A DNA stretch of 64,000 nucleotides from Saprospiraceae bacterium (GCA_019187225.1 JABAQQ010000052.1:1-64000), one strand, 5' to 3'. Numbered from the stretch's first letter, positions 1 through 9,581 are shown. Notes: generated by a model from the letters alone, not told the origin. Numbers and translations: made by a program.

Positions 1-127
1 CACCCCAATTGCAATTGCTCAACTGGCTATTAGCAACAACTGCCCCTGCGTTCTTATTTTCTTTTCCGAATTGTCAAAGAACTTCAATGACGTTTTCACC
101 TGAAAAATGTGTACCCTTTCTAAAAAA

Positions 128-1129
128 TTATTTTAGATCGTTGAGGTAGGCCAAACCTACCGGGTAAAAGTTTTGCCAGCCGCGCGGGAACGAGAGCATA
201 TCGTGCCCGGAATCGTCGTCGCGGAAAAGTTGTACATTGTTATAAGGGGCCGACACAGCTTTGGCGTGTTCCTCTCCGTAAGCCTTGTTGTTTTCGCTGT
301 AAACGAAAAGAACCTTTGTGTCGAATTGGTGCAGGTTGGTAGTCCAGTCAAAGCCGTCTTCGCTGGCGATGGTAAACAAGGCATCGTTCACCACCGCGCC
401 TGAGCGCCAGTGGGGCAATGGCCCCTCGTTGCCGAGGGGGCTGTCCTCCTTTTCATCAGCCGTGGCCCAGAGTCCGTACTTGTAATCCAGAACCTCGTGT
501 TCATCCTCCCTGCCGGTTATGAACTGGTCGAGGTAAACGGCATCGTTCATGGTCTCACTGAAGGGGTCGAAATTGCGCGTGCGGCTCACGTATTCCTTCA
601 TTTGCGTGTAAGTGAAACCGCCGGGCTCGCACAGAATGGCGCCGTCAATTTCGGTCGGATGAGCGTTAACATAAGCCGTCGCCAACATAGCGCCCCAGGA
701 TTGGCCGAGCAGAAAAACCTTTTGATCGGGGGCAGTTTTATAATACCCTATGACCGCGCCCAGATCGTCGAGCATCAGATCCATGCTGTAAGAATCCTTG
801 CTGTGCCTTTTGGATAATCCCGAACCCCGCTGGTCGTAGAAAACGACCCGGAAGCCTTCGCTGGTAAATTCCTTGCAGTTCAATAAATAGCGGTAGTCGC
901 CGCCCGGCCCTCCGTGCAGTACGATGATCAGCGGATCGCCGGGGTTGCCGAAGGCTTCGGAGTGGAGGAGTGTGCCGTTCACCGCGATGGCCGGCAGCGA
1001 GGGATCCTGGTCAACGGTCAGGGGCACGAGATGGCCCGGTTGGGAAGGGTCTAATTCGCCTTTTTGGCAGGAACTGATCAGGCATCCCAATGCGAGGAGC
1101 AGCCCCAAAGAAATCATTTTTGCTTTCAT
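128..1129 (-). CDS. Alpha/beta hydrolase lipoprotein, proline iminopeptidase-like
   Basis: This 333-residue protein is a probable exported serine hydrolase of the proline iminopeptidase-like branch of the alpha/beta fold. The start at 1129 is chosen because it gives a lipoprotein signal peptide with lipobox LISSC (Cys about residue 21); the frame stays open further upstream, but that extension would bury the signal. An HGGPG oxyanion-hole motif lies at residues 72-76, DQRGSG near 99-104, the nucleophile elbow GQSWG with Ser about 144, and a C-terminal SGHD with catalytic His about 309. The catalytic acid could not be placed with confidence. It is transcribed divergently from the amylase gene that follows. 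The substrate is unknown; peptidase versus esterase activity cannot be decided from sequence. Confidence 0.85.
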   Translation of the reverse strand: MKAKMISLGLLLALGCLISSCQKGELDPSQPGHLVPLTVDQDPSLPAIAVNGTLLHSEAFGNPGDPLIIVLHGGPGGDYRYLLNCKEFTSEGFRVVFYDQRGSGLSKRHSKDSYSMDLMLDDLGAVIGYYKTAPDQKVFLLGQSWGAMLATAYVNAHPTEIDGAILCEPGGFTYTQMKEYVSRTRNFDPFSETMNDAVYLDQFITGREDEHEVLDYKYGLWATADEKEDSPLGNEGPLPHWRSGAVVNDALFTIASEDGFDWTTNLHQFDTKVLFVYSENNKAYGEEHAKAVSAPYNNVQLFRDDDSGHDMLSFPRGWQNFYPVGLAYLNDLK

Positions 1130-1341
1130 GTGAAAAGTGAATTTTTTTGGCAAAGGTGGGGGGGCTGCGGGGCGTGGGTCGCTCTTCCTTGTAAGGTGGG
1201 ACGTGGTTCTTGAGAAAAAAGTCTTGTTCGCCTGTGCAGGCATTTTCCTGCGGTGTTTTAATCGTATTGAACGGGGAATAGGACAGAAAATTTAAGAGTG
1301 CCCGGATGTGCATATCTTGTGCCTTCCAATTTTTACAACTT

Positions 1342-3012
1342 ATGAAGCAATTCTCCGTCCTCCTCTTTTTCCTCGCATTTTGCCTTTTCAACTGCAAAGC
1401 CCCTCGGTCTGCCACCGGCGACAGAAGTCCCCAAGTCCCTTTCCTTTGGGAAAACGCCAACGTCTATTTCCTGCTTACCGACCGCTTCCACAACGGCGAC
1501 CCGCGAAATGACGTGAACTTCGGACGCACCGGCAAAACCGCCACCCTGCGCGGATTCATGGGCGGCGACATCAAAGGCATCACAAAAAAGATTGAGGAAG
1601 GTTACTTTGGTCAATTGGGCATTACGGCAATTTGGTTCACACCGGTGGTGGAGCAAATTCACGGCGGCGTAGATGAAGGCACGGGGCTGACTTATGGCTT
1701 TCACGGCTACTGGACCAGGGACTGGACGCGGCTCGATCCCAATTTTGGTACGGAACAAGACCTTGCCGAATTGGTGAAAAAAGCGCATCAACGCGGCATC
1801 CGCATCATCCTCGACGTGGTCATCAACCACACGGGGCCCGTGACGGAACAAGACCCCTTGTGGCAGGGCTGGGCGCGTACCGGCCCCCAATGCGAATATA
1901 AATCCTACGAATCCACCGTCACCTGTACGCTGGTGAAAAACCTGCCCGATATCAAAACGGAAAGCAACGAGCCCGTGGATCTGCCGCCGTTCCTGGTGGA
2001 CAAATGGAAAAAAGAAGGCCGCTACGAAAAAGAAATAGCCGAACTCGAGGCCTTTTTCAAGCGCACCGGCTACCCCCGCGCGCCGCGTTACTACATCATC
2101 AAATGGCTTACCGACTACATTCGCAAATACGGCGTGGACGGCTACCGCTGCGATACGGCCAAACATACCGAGGAAAGTGTGTGGGCCGACTTGCGCAAAG
2201 AAGCCGATCTCGCTTTCGCCGAATGGAAAAAAGCCAATCCCGCCGAAGTGCTGGACAACAACGACTTCTACATGGTCGGGGAAGTGTACAACTACTACAT
2301 ATCGAGCGGCAGGATGTACGACTTCGGTGACCGCAAGGTGGATTTTTTCAACTACGGCTACAACAGCCTGATCAATTTCGACCTGAAAACGGATGCGCAA
2401 AATCCCTCTTACGAAGCCATTTTTTCCAAATACTCAACTTTGCTCCAAACCCAGCTTCGCAACAAAAGCGTATTGAATTATCTGACTTCGCATGACGACG
2501 GTGGCCCTTACGACAAAGAGCGGAAGAAAGCCATAGAAGCGGGCACGAAATTGTTGTTATGCCCCGGCGCATCGCAGGTATATTACGGCGACGAAACGGC
2601 GCGGTCGCTGGTCATTCCCGGCGCTCAAGGCGACGCCACGTTGCGTTCGTTCATGAACTGGGATGAACTCGCTGCCAATACCGAGCGCAACGGACAAAAA
2701 GTGCGGGACATATTGGACCATTGGCAGAAACTCGGCCGCTTCCGCCGCGCGCACCCCGCCGTGGGCGCCGGCATCCATAAAATGCTCTCAGAAAAACCTT
2801 ACCTCTTCCAGCGGAAATACGTTTCCGATACCTTTTCGGATATTGCGGTAGTAGGCCTCGATTGGCCCAAAGGGAAAAAAGAAGTGATGGTACAAGGCAT
2901 TTTTTCAGACGGCACGGAGTTGACCGATTATTATTCCGGCCAGAAGATCGCAGTGCGCGCCGGAAAAGTTGTGCTGGACACGCCACATACAATCGTGTTG
3001 CTGGGGAAATAA
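1342..3012 (+). CDS. GH13 alpha-amylase family lipoprotein
   Basis: A 556-residue glycoside hydrolase family 13 enzyme, expected to cleave alpha-1,4 glucans at the cell surface or in the periplasm. The start at 1342 gives a lipoprotein signal with Cys about residue 18. The four GH13 regions are visible: DVVINH (about 158-163), GYRCDT with the nucleophile Asp about 271, VGEVYN with the acid/base Glu about 314, and TSHDD with the transition-state Asp about 385. DRFHNGDPRND near the N terminus is also typical of the family. No starch-binding module or SusCD pair is nearby, so this is a stand-alone amylase rather than part of a polysaccharide utilisation locus. Exact specificity (amylase, neopullulanase, cyclodextrinase) is not determined. 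Confidence 0.9.
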   Translation: MKQFSVLLFFLAFCLFNCKAPRSATGDRSPQVPFLWENANVYFLLTDRFHNGDPRNDVNFGRTGKTATLRGFMGGDIKGITKKIEEGYFGQLGITAIWFTPVVEQIHGGVDEGTGLTYGFHGYWTRDWTRLDPNFGTEQDLAELVKKAHQRGIRIILDVVINHTGPVTEQDPLWQGWARTGPQCEYKSYESTVTCTLVKNLPDIKTESNEPVDLPPFLVDKWKKEGRYEKEIAELEAFFKRTGYPRAPRYYIIKWLTDYIRKYGVDGYRCDTAKHTEESVWADLRKEADLAFAEWKKANPAEVLDNNDFYMVGEVYNYYISSGRMYDFGDRKVDFFNYGYNSLINFDLKTDAQNPSYEAIFSKYSTLLQTQLRNKSVLNYLTSHDDGGPYDKERKKAIEAGTKLLLCPGASQVYYGDETARSLVIPGAQGDATLRSFMNWDELAANTERNGQKVRDILDHWQKLGRFRRAHPAVGAGIHKMLSEKPYLFQRKYVSDTFSDIAVVGLDWPKGKKEVMVQGIFSDGTELTDYYSGQKIAVRAGKVVLDTPHTIVLLGK

Positions 3013-3022
3013 GAACGCCTTT

Positions 3023-3376
3023 TTATTTTTTCCCCGGCTCCACGCCAAATTCTGCCATCAACTCAAGCCCGTAATTGCGGATCACTTCCACCACCGGGAT
3101 TGCCCGGAGGCCTCTCTCGGTGAGGGAATATTCGACTTTGGGTGGCACTACCGGATAAACGGTTCTATTGATGAAGCCTTCTTCTTCCAATTGACGCAAC
3201 TGGGTCGTCAGCATTTTGTGCGTGACGTGCGGGATATCTTTTTTCAATTCGTTGTAGCGCATGACCCGGTCTTTCAGGCGCCACAGAATGGGCATTTTCC
3301 ATGCGCCGCCAATGCGGTCGAGCGCGAATTCGACGGGATTGTAGTAGACCTTGCTTTTATGGATGAAATCGGGCAT
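3023..3376 (-). CDS. HxlR-family winged-helix transcriptional regulator
   Basis: A 117-residue protein covering the whole HxlR domain: DRIGGAWKMPILWRL, a recognition-helix region around HKMLTTQLRQLEEEGFI, and a wing at VPPKVEYSLTERG. HxlR proteins are dimeric DNA-binding regulators, often responding to electrophiles or redox signals, although the inducer is not known here. It is divergent from the DJ-1/PfpI-hydrolase fusion gene. The shared intergenic region carries an inverted repeat (3429-3453) that could be its operator, so local regulation of the fusion gene and of itself is the simplest reading. The gene ends 10 bp beyond, and convergent with, the amylase stop. Confidence 0.93.
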   Translation of the reverse strand: MPDFIHKSKVYYNPVEFALDRIGGAWKMPILWRLKDRVMRYNELKKDIPHVTHKMLTTQLRQLEEEGFINRTVYPVVPPKVEYSLTERGLRAIPVVEVIRNYGLELMAEFGVEPGKK

Positions 3377-3428
3377 GCCTTGATTTTCAATTTGCTTTCC
3401 TAAAAGTGTGTATCATCCAAATCAGTAA

Positions 3429-3453
3429 GTATATTGGCAAAAGTACTATATAC
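3429..3453. promoter_or_regulatory. Candidate HxlR operator (inverted repeat)
   Basis: GTATAT at 3429-3434 is mirrored by ATATAC at 3448-3453 with 13 bp between, and a smaller palindrome AGTACT lies inside (3442-3447). The dyad sits between the divergent HxlR gene (start 3376) and the DJ-1/hydrolase fusion (start about 3495), about 40-50 bp from each start. The symmetry is seen in the sequence; the binding assignment is inference from the family and position. Confidence 0.45.
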
Positions 3454-3494
3454 CTGAAACTTTGCGGCATCATTCAAAAAAAATGATGTCGCAC

Positions 3495-5009
3495 ATGAAA
3501 AAGACAGTTTCTCTCGCAGTATTTTTTCTCTTCCTCAGTGTCGCAGTACTTGCCCAGCACAATGCCGGCCACAACGGCAAAATCCTGATGATCGCTTCTA
3601 ATCCCTCCGTCAGTAAACAAACCGGCTGGCCCATTGGCGCCTGGTATGCCGAAGTAACGCACCCTTACTGGGCTTTCACGGAAGCGGGGTATGCCGTGGA
3701 CATTGCCAGTCCCGAAGGCGGCGAGGTCAGGTTCGACGGATTCAGCGACCCCGAAGACCCGAGCCGCTATGCTGCATTCGACTACGTTTCGCTGGGTTTT
3801 AAAAAAGATTCTGCCAAGATGGCATTGATGAAAAACACCCTGAAACTCAGCACTGTCAATCCCGACGATTACAAGGCTGTTTTCGTTTGCGGCGGGCAGG
3901 GGCCGATGTACACATTTTATGAAAACGCCGAACTGCACAAGTTCTTTACAGATTTCTATCTCACGGGAAAACCCACGGCGGCCATCTGCCATGGCACCTG
4001 CATCCTGTTGAAAACCAAATTGCCCAACGGAAAATACCTGGTGGAAGGCAAACGCTGGACAGGTTTTGCCTCTGCCGAAGAGCAATACGCCGACAACTAT
4101 GTGGGCATGAAAATCCAGCCTTTCCGCATCGAAGACGAGGCCCGGAAAATGCCGAACAGCAAATTCGTCGCAGGTGCGCCGTTTTCGGCTTTCGCGGTGG
4201 AAGACGGCAACCTGATCACCGGCCAACAGCAAAATTCAGGCGCGGCGGCAGCCGAACTCGTACTCAAGCAACTCGAAAAAGACCGCAAGCGCTACCCGAC
4301 TTACGTTCTCGTGCACGGAGCCTGGGCCGACGAAAGCGCGTGGGGTTTTGTACGCAATCAATTGGCTGTCAGGGCAAACGTCGAGGTCGTCAACCTGCCT
4401 GCGCATGGTATTGACCTTACGCCCGCCAACAAAGCCACCCTCGCCGATTATGTGAGAACAGTGAGCGATGTTGTCAACCAATCTGCCGGGAAAGTCATCC
4501 TGGTGGGCCATAGCATGGCAGGTATCGTCATTTCACAAGTAGCTGAAAATATTCCGCAAAAGATCGAGAAACTCATCTATGTCTCGGCCTATCTGCCTCG
4601 CAATGGCGAGGATTTGCTCTCGCTTTCGAAACAGGACATGCAGAGCAAAGTGGGTGGCGCGCTCGAATTCACCGCCGACAACAGCGCGGCCAAAATCAGG
4701 AAGGAGGTGATTGTTCCGGCCGTCTGTGCCGATTGCCCGCCGTTCATGCAGGAAATTCTGGTAAAATACCACAAGGAAGAACCCGCAGGGCCGCTCGGCG
4801 AAAAGGTCATTTTGACAAAAGAAAAATTCGGTTCGGTACCAAAATTCTATATCCACACCACACAGGATGCTGCCGTCGGGTACGAGCTGCAAAAGCAAAT
4901 GGTAAAGGCCAACGGCGGTGTCAAAAAGACTTTGGAAATGGCAACCTCGCACTTGCCCTTCGTGGTGCAGCCGCAGCGGTTTCTGGAGACTTTGGCAAAA
5001 TGTGATTAA
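3495..5009 (+). CDS. DJ-1/PfpI domain fused to an alpha/beta hydrolase, secreted
   Basis: A 504-residue two-domain protein. A signal peptide (residues about 1-20) is followed by a DJ-1/PfpI glutamine-amidotransferase-like domain (about 25-250) with ILMIASNPSV, ASPEGGEV and the nucleophile elbow AAICHGTC. The second half (about 265-504) is an alpha/beta hydrolase of the methylesterase type, with YVLVHGAWAD, nucleophile elbow GHSMAG and a C-terminal SHLPF His. Such DJ-1 domains act as chaperone, protease or glyoxalase-like proteins, and the hydrolases act on small esters or lactones. Two complete modules in one exported chain may signal sequential action on one reactive metabolite, which is inference. 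Starts at 3462 and 3483 are also in frame; 3495 gives the cleanest signal peptide. It is divergent from the HxlR gene, which may control it. Confidence 0.85.
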   Translation: MKKTVSLAVFFLFLSVAVLAQHNAGHNGKILMIASNPSVSKQTGWPIGAWYAEVTHPYWAFTEAGYAVDIASPEGGEVRFDGFSDPEDPSRYAAFDYVSLGFKKDSAKMALMKNTLKLSTVNPDDYKAVFVCGGQGPMYTFYENAELHKFFTDFYLTGKPTAAICHGTCILLKTKLPNGKYLVEGKRWTGFASAEEQYADNYVGMKIQPFRIEDEARKMPNSKFVAGAPFSAFAVEDGNLITGQQQNSGAAAAELVLKQLEKDRKRYPTYVLVHGAWADESAWGFVRNQLAVRANVEVVNLPAHGIDLTPANKATLADYVRTVSDVVNQSAGKVILVGHSMAGIVISQVAENIPQKIEKLIYVSAYLPRNGEDLLSLSKQDMQSKVGGALEFTADNSAAKIRKEVIVPAVCADCPPFMQEILVKYHKEEPAGPLGEKVILTKEKFGSVPKFYIHTTQDAAVGYELQKQMVKANGGVKKTLEMATSHLPFVVQPQRFLETLAKCD

Positions 5010-5061
5010 ACACATCATAGGCACATAGGACACATAGTTGCGTGTTTTATTCTAAGTACAT

Positions 5062-5144
5062 GGACACTGGATTTTTGACATTGGACATTTGACTAAATAA
5101 TTGGTTGTCAGGATCAAGTGTCCAATGTCAAAAACCCAGTATCC
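5062..5144. repeat. Intergenic long inverted repeat
   Basis: Arms 5062-5087 and 5119-5144 (26 bp each) are reverse complements with two mismatches, separated by 31 bp. Each arm is built from GACATTGGACA-like units. It lies between the fusion hydrolase and the DUF481-like gene. Related units occur at 61514-61590, so it belongs to a small dispersed family. Confidence 0.75.
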
Positions 5145-5189
5145 GCATGTTTAAGTGTCCTATGTGTAAAAAAAGTGAAGCAATCGAAA

Positions 5190-5969
5190 ATGCGAATCAT
5201 CTGCTGCATCATCCTTTTTTGTGGAGCCCTGAACAATCGCCTTGCTGCCCAGATCAATGAAAGCGACACCCTGTTGTTCCAGTACAATACCTCGCTTGGG
5301 GGCAACCTGCAGTCGGGCAATCTGAAAGCGGCCGCCGTGCGGCTGAAAGCGGATCTCAGCCTGGCTCCTTCGCCGCAATGGGCATTCAAAACCCAGAATT
5401 CGTATCGTTATCAGGAGTTCTTCGAACGCAAGGCCGACAACGATTTTTACAGTCGCAATTTCTTTTATTTGTGGCAACATCGGCGGGTATATCCGTTCGC
5501 TATGACCTTCGTTTCGACGAATTTCCGGCGCAAAATTGATTTCCGCTACTTCGCCGGCATCGGGGCTACCTGGCAAATCGTTCGGCGCCCTCGTCACACG
5601 GTAAAAGCGGCTTTATCCGGCGTGCACGAGTCCACCCGCTTTGCCGGAAGCGTTTACAACTATCCGGAATACGATGGCTCGGACAACGTTGATACCTGGC
5701 GTGCCACCTGGTGGCTCTTTGGTAAACATCTGCTGACAGGCAGACACTTGCGCCTTTATTACGAGACTTTTGTGCAACCTTCTGTGCAGCGCGGGAACAA
5801 TTTTCGCTGGCAAATCGAAACAGGCCTCGAATGGCCGGTCTGGAAGGGCTTGAGTTTTACGGTCAGCTATATTTTCACCCATGAAAACGTCGTGATCAGA
5901 AATATTACACCAGATGACGGGCTGCTGACATTCGGAATCGCTTTCAACAGAAAAGTAAAGGCAAACTAA
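5190..5969 (+). CDS. DUF481-like outer-membrane beta-barrel protein
   Basis: A 259-residue exported protein with a signal peptide ending near LAAQ (start 5190 chosen for it; an upstream in-frame ATG at 5118 lies inside the intergenic inverted repeat). The mature part alternates hydrophobic and polar residues, as in beta-barrel strands: FQYNTSLGGNLQSGNLK, RNFFYLWQHRRVYPFAM, FRYFAGIGATWQI, LSFTVSYIFTHENVV, LLTFGIAFN. This layout fits the DUF481 / YdiY-like family of small outer-membrane barrels, whose function is largely unknown. It stands alone, with no operon partner. The family assignment is from general sequence character, not a diagnostic motif. Confidence 0.65.
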   Translation: MRIICCIILFCGALNNRLAAQINESDTLLFQYNTSLGGNLQSGNLKAAAVRLKADLSLAPSPQWAFKTQNSYRYQEFFERKADNDFYSRNFFYLWQHRRVYPFAMTFVSTNFRRKIDFRYFAGIGATWQIVRRPRHTVKAALSGVHESTRFAGSVYNYPEYDGSDNVDTWRATWWLFGKHLLTGRHLRLYYETFVQPSVQRGNNFRWQIETGLEWPVWKGLSFTVSYIFTHENVVIRNITPDDGLLTFGIAFNRKVKAN

Positions 5970-6022
5970 GTAGGTTTGCACCCGTTAAATTCCATCGGGG
6001 AGCATAACTTTAAAAAAACAAC

Positions 6023-6071
6023 AACCAACAACCAACAACTAATAACCAACAACTAATAACCAACAACCACC
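6023..6071. repeat. Heptanucleotide tandem repeat abutting a start codon
   Basis: Seven consecutive 7-bp units of the AACCAAC / AACTAAT type run from 6023 to 6071 and end exactly one base before the ATG at 6072. They replace a normal ribosome-binding region. Similar period-7 arrays occur at 45637-45699 and inside the gene at 46447. Confidence 0.85.
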
Positions 6072-6692
6072 ATGCACATTGCTATTATTGGAACCGGCAA
6101 CGTCGGCGGCGCGTTGGCCGAGCGCTGGGCAAAAGCCGGCCATACCATTCACCTCGGCGTCCGCCTCCTCGACAATTTTAAGGGCATTGAATTGCTGCAA
6201 TATCCCAATGTGACGGCGCACCCCATCTTTGAAGCTGTCGCTTTGTCGGAAGTTGTGCTCATCGCCGCTACGCCCCCGGCCGTATTCTCCATCGTCGAAC
6301 AAATGGGACATGTGGAAGGGAAAATTATCATAGATGCTATGAATTCCGTGCGGGTGGGGCCGGATCCCTATCCCAATACTTTCGAAGCGTTGAAAGCCCT
6401 GGCCAAAGGGGCAGAAATTGTAAAGTGCTTCAATACCACCGGCTTTGAAAATATGCGCAACCCGGTTTTTGGCGACATGGCCATTGATATGTTTATGGCC
6501 GGAAGCCCGGAAAAAAGCAAAGCATTGACGCGCAGGTTGGCCCTGGATGCGGGCTTTGCCGAATGCTACGACTTCGGCGGTGACGACAAAGCGGCGCTGC
6601 TCGAACAATTTGCCCTGTGCTGGATCAACCTGGCCATCATGCAGGGGTATGGGCGCGGGATAGCGTTCAAGGTGCTGCGCAGAGAGGGATAA
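6072..6692 (+). CDS. NADPH-dependent F420 reductase-family oxidoreductase
   Basis: A 206-residue protein with an N-terminal Rossmann nucleotide-binding motif, IAIIGTGNVGGALAERW (residues about 3-19), as in the coenzyme-F420-dependent NADP reductase family (NADP_oxidoredct). Further family-like stretches are VVLIAATP, IIIDAMNSV, VKCFNTTGFENM and a C-terminal ALLEQFALCWINLA. In bacteria lacking F420, such proteins probably reduce other substrates with NADPH; the substrate is unknown here. No ordinary Shine-Dalgarno-like sequence is visible because a heptad repeat array runs up to the start codon. The start is fixed by the Rossmann motif beginning at residue 3. Confidence 0.88.
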   Translation: MHIAIIGTGNVGGALAERWAKAGHTIHLGVRLLDNFKGIELLQYPNVTAHPIFEAVALSEVVLIAATPPAVFSIVEQMGHVEGKIIIDAMNSVRVGPDPYPNTFEALKALAKGAEIVKCFNTTGFENMRNPVFGDMAIDMFMAGSPEKSKALTRRLALDAGFAECYDFGGDDKAALLEQFALCWINLAIMQGYGRGIAFKVLRREG

Positions 6693-6932
6693 TTGTTTGA
6701 AAGCGGTTCGAATTGTTTGAGTTGTTTGAAGTCGTTCAAGTTCAGTAAGGAGTAGTGAATTGGTCATTCGGGGGTAAAGATTTGTTATTCAACCCTTTAT
6801 TTTTCCCGCAATTGTAAAAAACAGGCATTTGACAAAAAACCCTCCGGCGAAGCCTGTCGGAACGAATTCTTTTTTGGACTTTTGGCAGCTCGAATTTTCA
6901 TGCTAAACTGTTAACCAAAAGGATTTCTTCCT

Positions 6933-9581
6933 ATGACAAGAACTTGCACCACCAGAAGCGTGCTCGCAGCGCTTCTTCTTACCTTCAGCCTCCAATCAGC
7001 TTTTGCCCAGGTTTTCTGGACCGAGACATTTTCGGATCAGACGACTGCCAATGCCAATTGGGCCAGCGGCGGTACCAATGGCGGCACCGAAGTCTGGACC
7101 TGGCTGAACGACCCGTCGGTAGCTACCTTCGGCACCCCCAATTTTGCAGCGCCAACTGCTACTGACGGCTTCTTCATGTTCAACTCCGACGCCAACGGCG
7201 AGTTCGACCATGATGTGACGCTGACCGGGCCGGTTATTGACTGCTCATCTTCTACCAATACCAAGATCACTTTCTGGGCCCAGTACGCCCACTTCACAGC
7301 GGGCGCCGTGGCTGAACTGAACGTCAGCACAGACGGAGGAGCCACCTGGACGTCTCATACTTTGCTGGCCGGTTTTCCTGTTAACCAAATGTATAACGAT
7401 GCCATCAGCGTCGATATCCCCGAAGCGAATGGCCAGAGCAATGTGCGTCTTCAGTTCCGCTGGGTCGGCAACTACGAATATTCGTGGAAAGTGGACGACA
7501 TCGAACTGGAAAGCGTAGCAGGCCCGGTTCCGTGCGACCAGAATCCGATGGCCATCATTTGCGACAATTTCGATTCTTACACTCTGGGCAACGTGAGCCC
7601 GCAGGCAACGTGGTGGACCCCCTGGAACCTCCAGGAAAACTCCAGCGTCGGCTCCGAAGTGTCCGCCGATTTCGCTTCTTCCGGAACCCAATCCATGAAA
7701 GTCAAGCCGGACGGCGCGCCCGCCGGCGACGACCAACTCCTGCTTTTAGGCAACAAATCCACGGGCCGCTACAGCCTGAAATGGAAGCAATACGTGCAAA
7801 CGGGCAAAAATGCGTATTTCAATTTTCAACAATCTGAAACGCCCGGCACGTACAACGGCGAATACTATTTTGATCTGGACGGAACCGGTCGCATCGTAGA
7901 GGTGATCGGCGGTTCGGCCGTTGTGGTCGGCACATTCGACTATCCGCATGACGTATGGTACACGGTTGAAACCATTTTCGACCTGGACAATAATCTGACG
8001 AAGGTGTTTGTTGACGGCAAACTGATCCGTGCTTACGGTTATGCGGGCAACATTGGAGGCGTTGACTTCTACGCTGCCGATGCCAACACGACTTATTATG
8101 TGGACGACGTAGAATATGTCGGCTTGCCCCCTGTTGTTTACAACGTGGATGAATGCGAAGGCGCCATTGACCTGACCACTTATTTGGGTCAGGGACCGGA
8201 TGTGCCGCAAACTACCGGATTGTACGACAATACGAACGCCACCGTGGGCGCAGGTGATCCTACGGCACCCGCGTGCTGGGCTGACGGCTTAACATCGGGC
8301 GGCGCTACGACTCCGAAAATTGACGGTTCCATGTGGTATACCTTCACCGGCGACGGCGAAAAATACCACATCGAAACTGTTCCCTGCAATGCCACCACTT
8401 ACAACGATGACACGCAGATGGCCATTTATACCGGCGAATGCGGCGATTTTGATCTCTTGCTCTGCAATGAAGACTTGTATCCGACCGGCGATCCGGATTA
8501 CCGCGCCGGTCTCGACATCGAGACCGAATCGGGCGTTACCTACTACATGCTCATTGACGGTTGGAGCAGTGAAGGCGGAGTCGTAACGGTAGGTGAATAT
8601 TGCATCGAAATCACACAAGTGCCCAGTATCACCTGCGCTAATGGCGCTGTCGGCACTTATGAGATCGGCAATAATAGCTACCTGTGCTGGGGATCTAATT
8701 TGAATGAAATCCTGGTACCGGATGTGCCCTCGTTCTCCATCCCGACTGTCGGCCCGGTCTTCGGCATGGTTTGGTGCATCACCTCGCAACCGGTACCGAA
8801 CAATGCATGGCCCGGAACCATCTCCGGTATTGCCAGCACGATATTCAGCCCGGTTGTGAACGTTGTCAACCTGCCCAACGATGGTACCACCGGTTTTGCT
8901 GCCGGGGATTATTACCTCACGCCCGTAGTGCTGGGTGGAGGTACTATCATCAATGCTGCCAACCCTGCCCGCATCTTCAACGTAGATCCCACTGGAGGTT
9001 GCTATTTCGTGGGCGAGTCAGTCAAGTTTACGCTCATGCCCGAACTGAACCCATTGGATGCTACGGTTGATGTTACCCAACCCACCAATCCTCCGGGCAA
9101 CAACGGTTCCATTGACCTGACCATTGCAGGCGGATTTTTCGATATCATCCAGGATCCGTCGGCTTATACCGTCGAATGGACCGGCCCGAATAGCTTCACG
9201 TCCACCGATGAAGATATTACCGGTATCGTAGCAGGTGATTACACCGCCATTATCACGGATATCACCGGTTGCACCGATCCTTTGGAGGTCAATATTTCTC
9301 TTACTACATCGGTGAAAGACCCGGCTTCGGTGAAATCGCTCACGCTGAGCCCGAATCCGACGTCGAACCTGACCACGCTCAACCTCACGCTGGCCAATAC
9401 CGCCGACGTGCGTGTGGAAGTGTTGAACACCCTCGGACAAACGCTGTACACGACCGATGCAGGTAAAGTGAATACGCTCAGCCAACAAATAGACCTGTCG
9501 CGTTTCACCGACGGCACCTATTTCCTGCGCGTCACTGTGGATGGAGAAGCTGCCATCCGCCGCGTCGTGTTGAACCGCTAA
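6933..9581 (+). CDS. Large secreted protein with T9SS type A sorting domain
   Basis: An 882-residue exported protein. A signal peptide ends near AFAQ (about 25). Residues about 25-195 resemble a MAM/jelly-roll module (FWTETFSDQ ... YSWKVDDIELE). Residues about 205-400 look like a LamG/concanavalin-like module (CDNFDSYTLGNV ... TTYYVDDVEYVG). A further secreted region with YTFTGDGEKYHIET and AIYTGECG (about 410-560) resembles bacterial pre-peptidase C-terminal-like modules. The C-terminal 75 residues (LSPNPTSNLTTLNL ... GTYFLRVTVDG ... RRVVLNR) form a type A T9SS sorting domain. It should therefore be exported by the Sec and T9SS machineries and anchored or released at the surface. The ligand is unknown; carbohydrate or adhesin binding is inference. 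A hairpin follows the stop. Confidence 0.88.
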   Translation: MTRTCTTRSVLAALLLTFSLQSAFAQVFWTETFSDQTTANANWASGGTNGGTEVWTWLNDPSVATFGTPNFAAPTATDGFFMFNSDANGEFDHDVTLTGPVIDCSSSTNTKITFWAQYAHFTAGAVAELNVSTDGGATWTSHTLLAGFPVNQMYNDAISVDIPEANGQSNVRLQFRWVGNYEYSWKVDDIELESVAGPVPCDQNPMAIICDNFDSYTLGNVSPQATWWTPWNLQENSSVGSEVSADFASSGTQSMKVKPDGAPAGDDQLLLLGNKSTGRYSLKWKQYVQTGKNAYFNFQQSETPGTYNGEYYFDLDGTGRIVEVIGGSAVVVGTFDYPHDVWYTVETIFDLDNNLTKVFVDGKLIRAYGYAGNIGGVDFYAADANTTYYVDDVEYVGLPPVVYNVDECEGAIDLTTYLGQGPDVPQTTGLYDNTNATVGAGDPTAPACWADGLTSGGATTPKIDGSMWYTFTGDGEKYHIETVPCNATTYNDDTQMAIYTGECGDFDLLLCNEDLYPTGDPDYRAGLDIETESGVTYYMLIDGWSSEGGVVTVGEYCIEITQVPSITCANGAVGTYEIGNNSYLCWGSNLNEILVPDVPSFSIPTVGPVFGMVWCITSQPVPNNAWPGTISGIASTIFSPVVNVVNLPNDGTTGFAAGDYYLTPVVLGGGTIINAANPARIFNVDPTGGCYFVGESVKFTLMPELNPLDATVDVTQPTNPPGNNGSIDLTIAGGFFDIIQDPSAYTVEWTGPNSFTSTDEDITGIVAGDYTAIITDITGCTDPLEVNISLTTSVKDPASVKSLTLSPNPTSNLTTLNLTLANTADVRVEVLNTLGQTLYTTDAGKVNTLSQQIDLSRFTDGTYFLRVTVDGEAAIRRVVLNR

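Noticed and set aside
2-103. A 33-codon open frame at the left edge that could be the end of an upstream gene
   Set aside because: No start is visible, the product matches nothing I recognise, and a frame this short is expected by chance.
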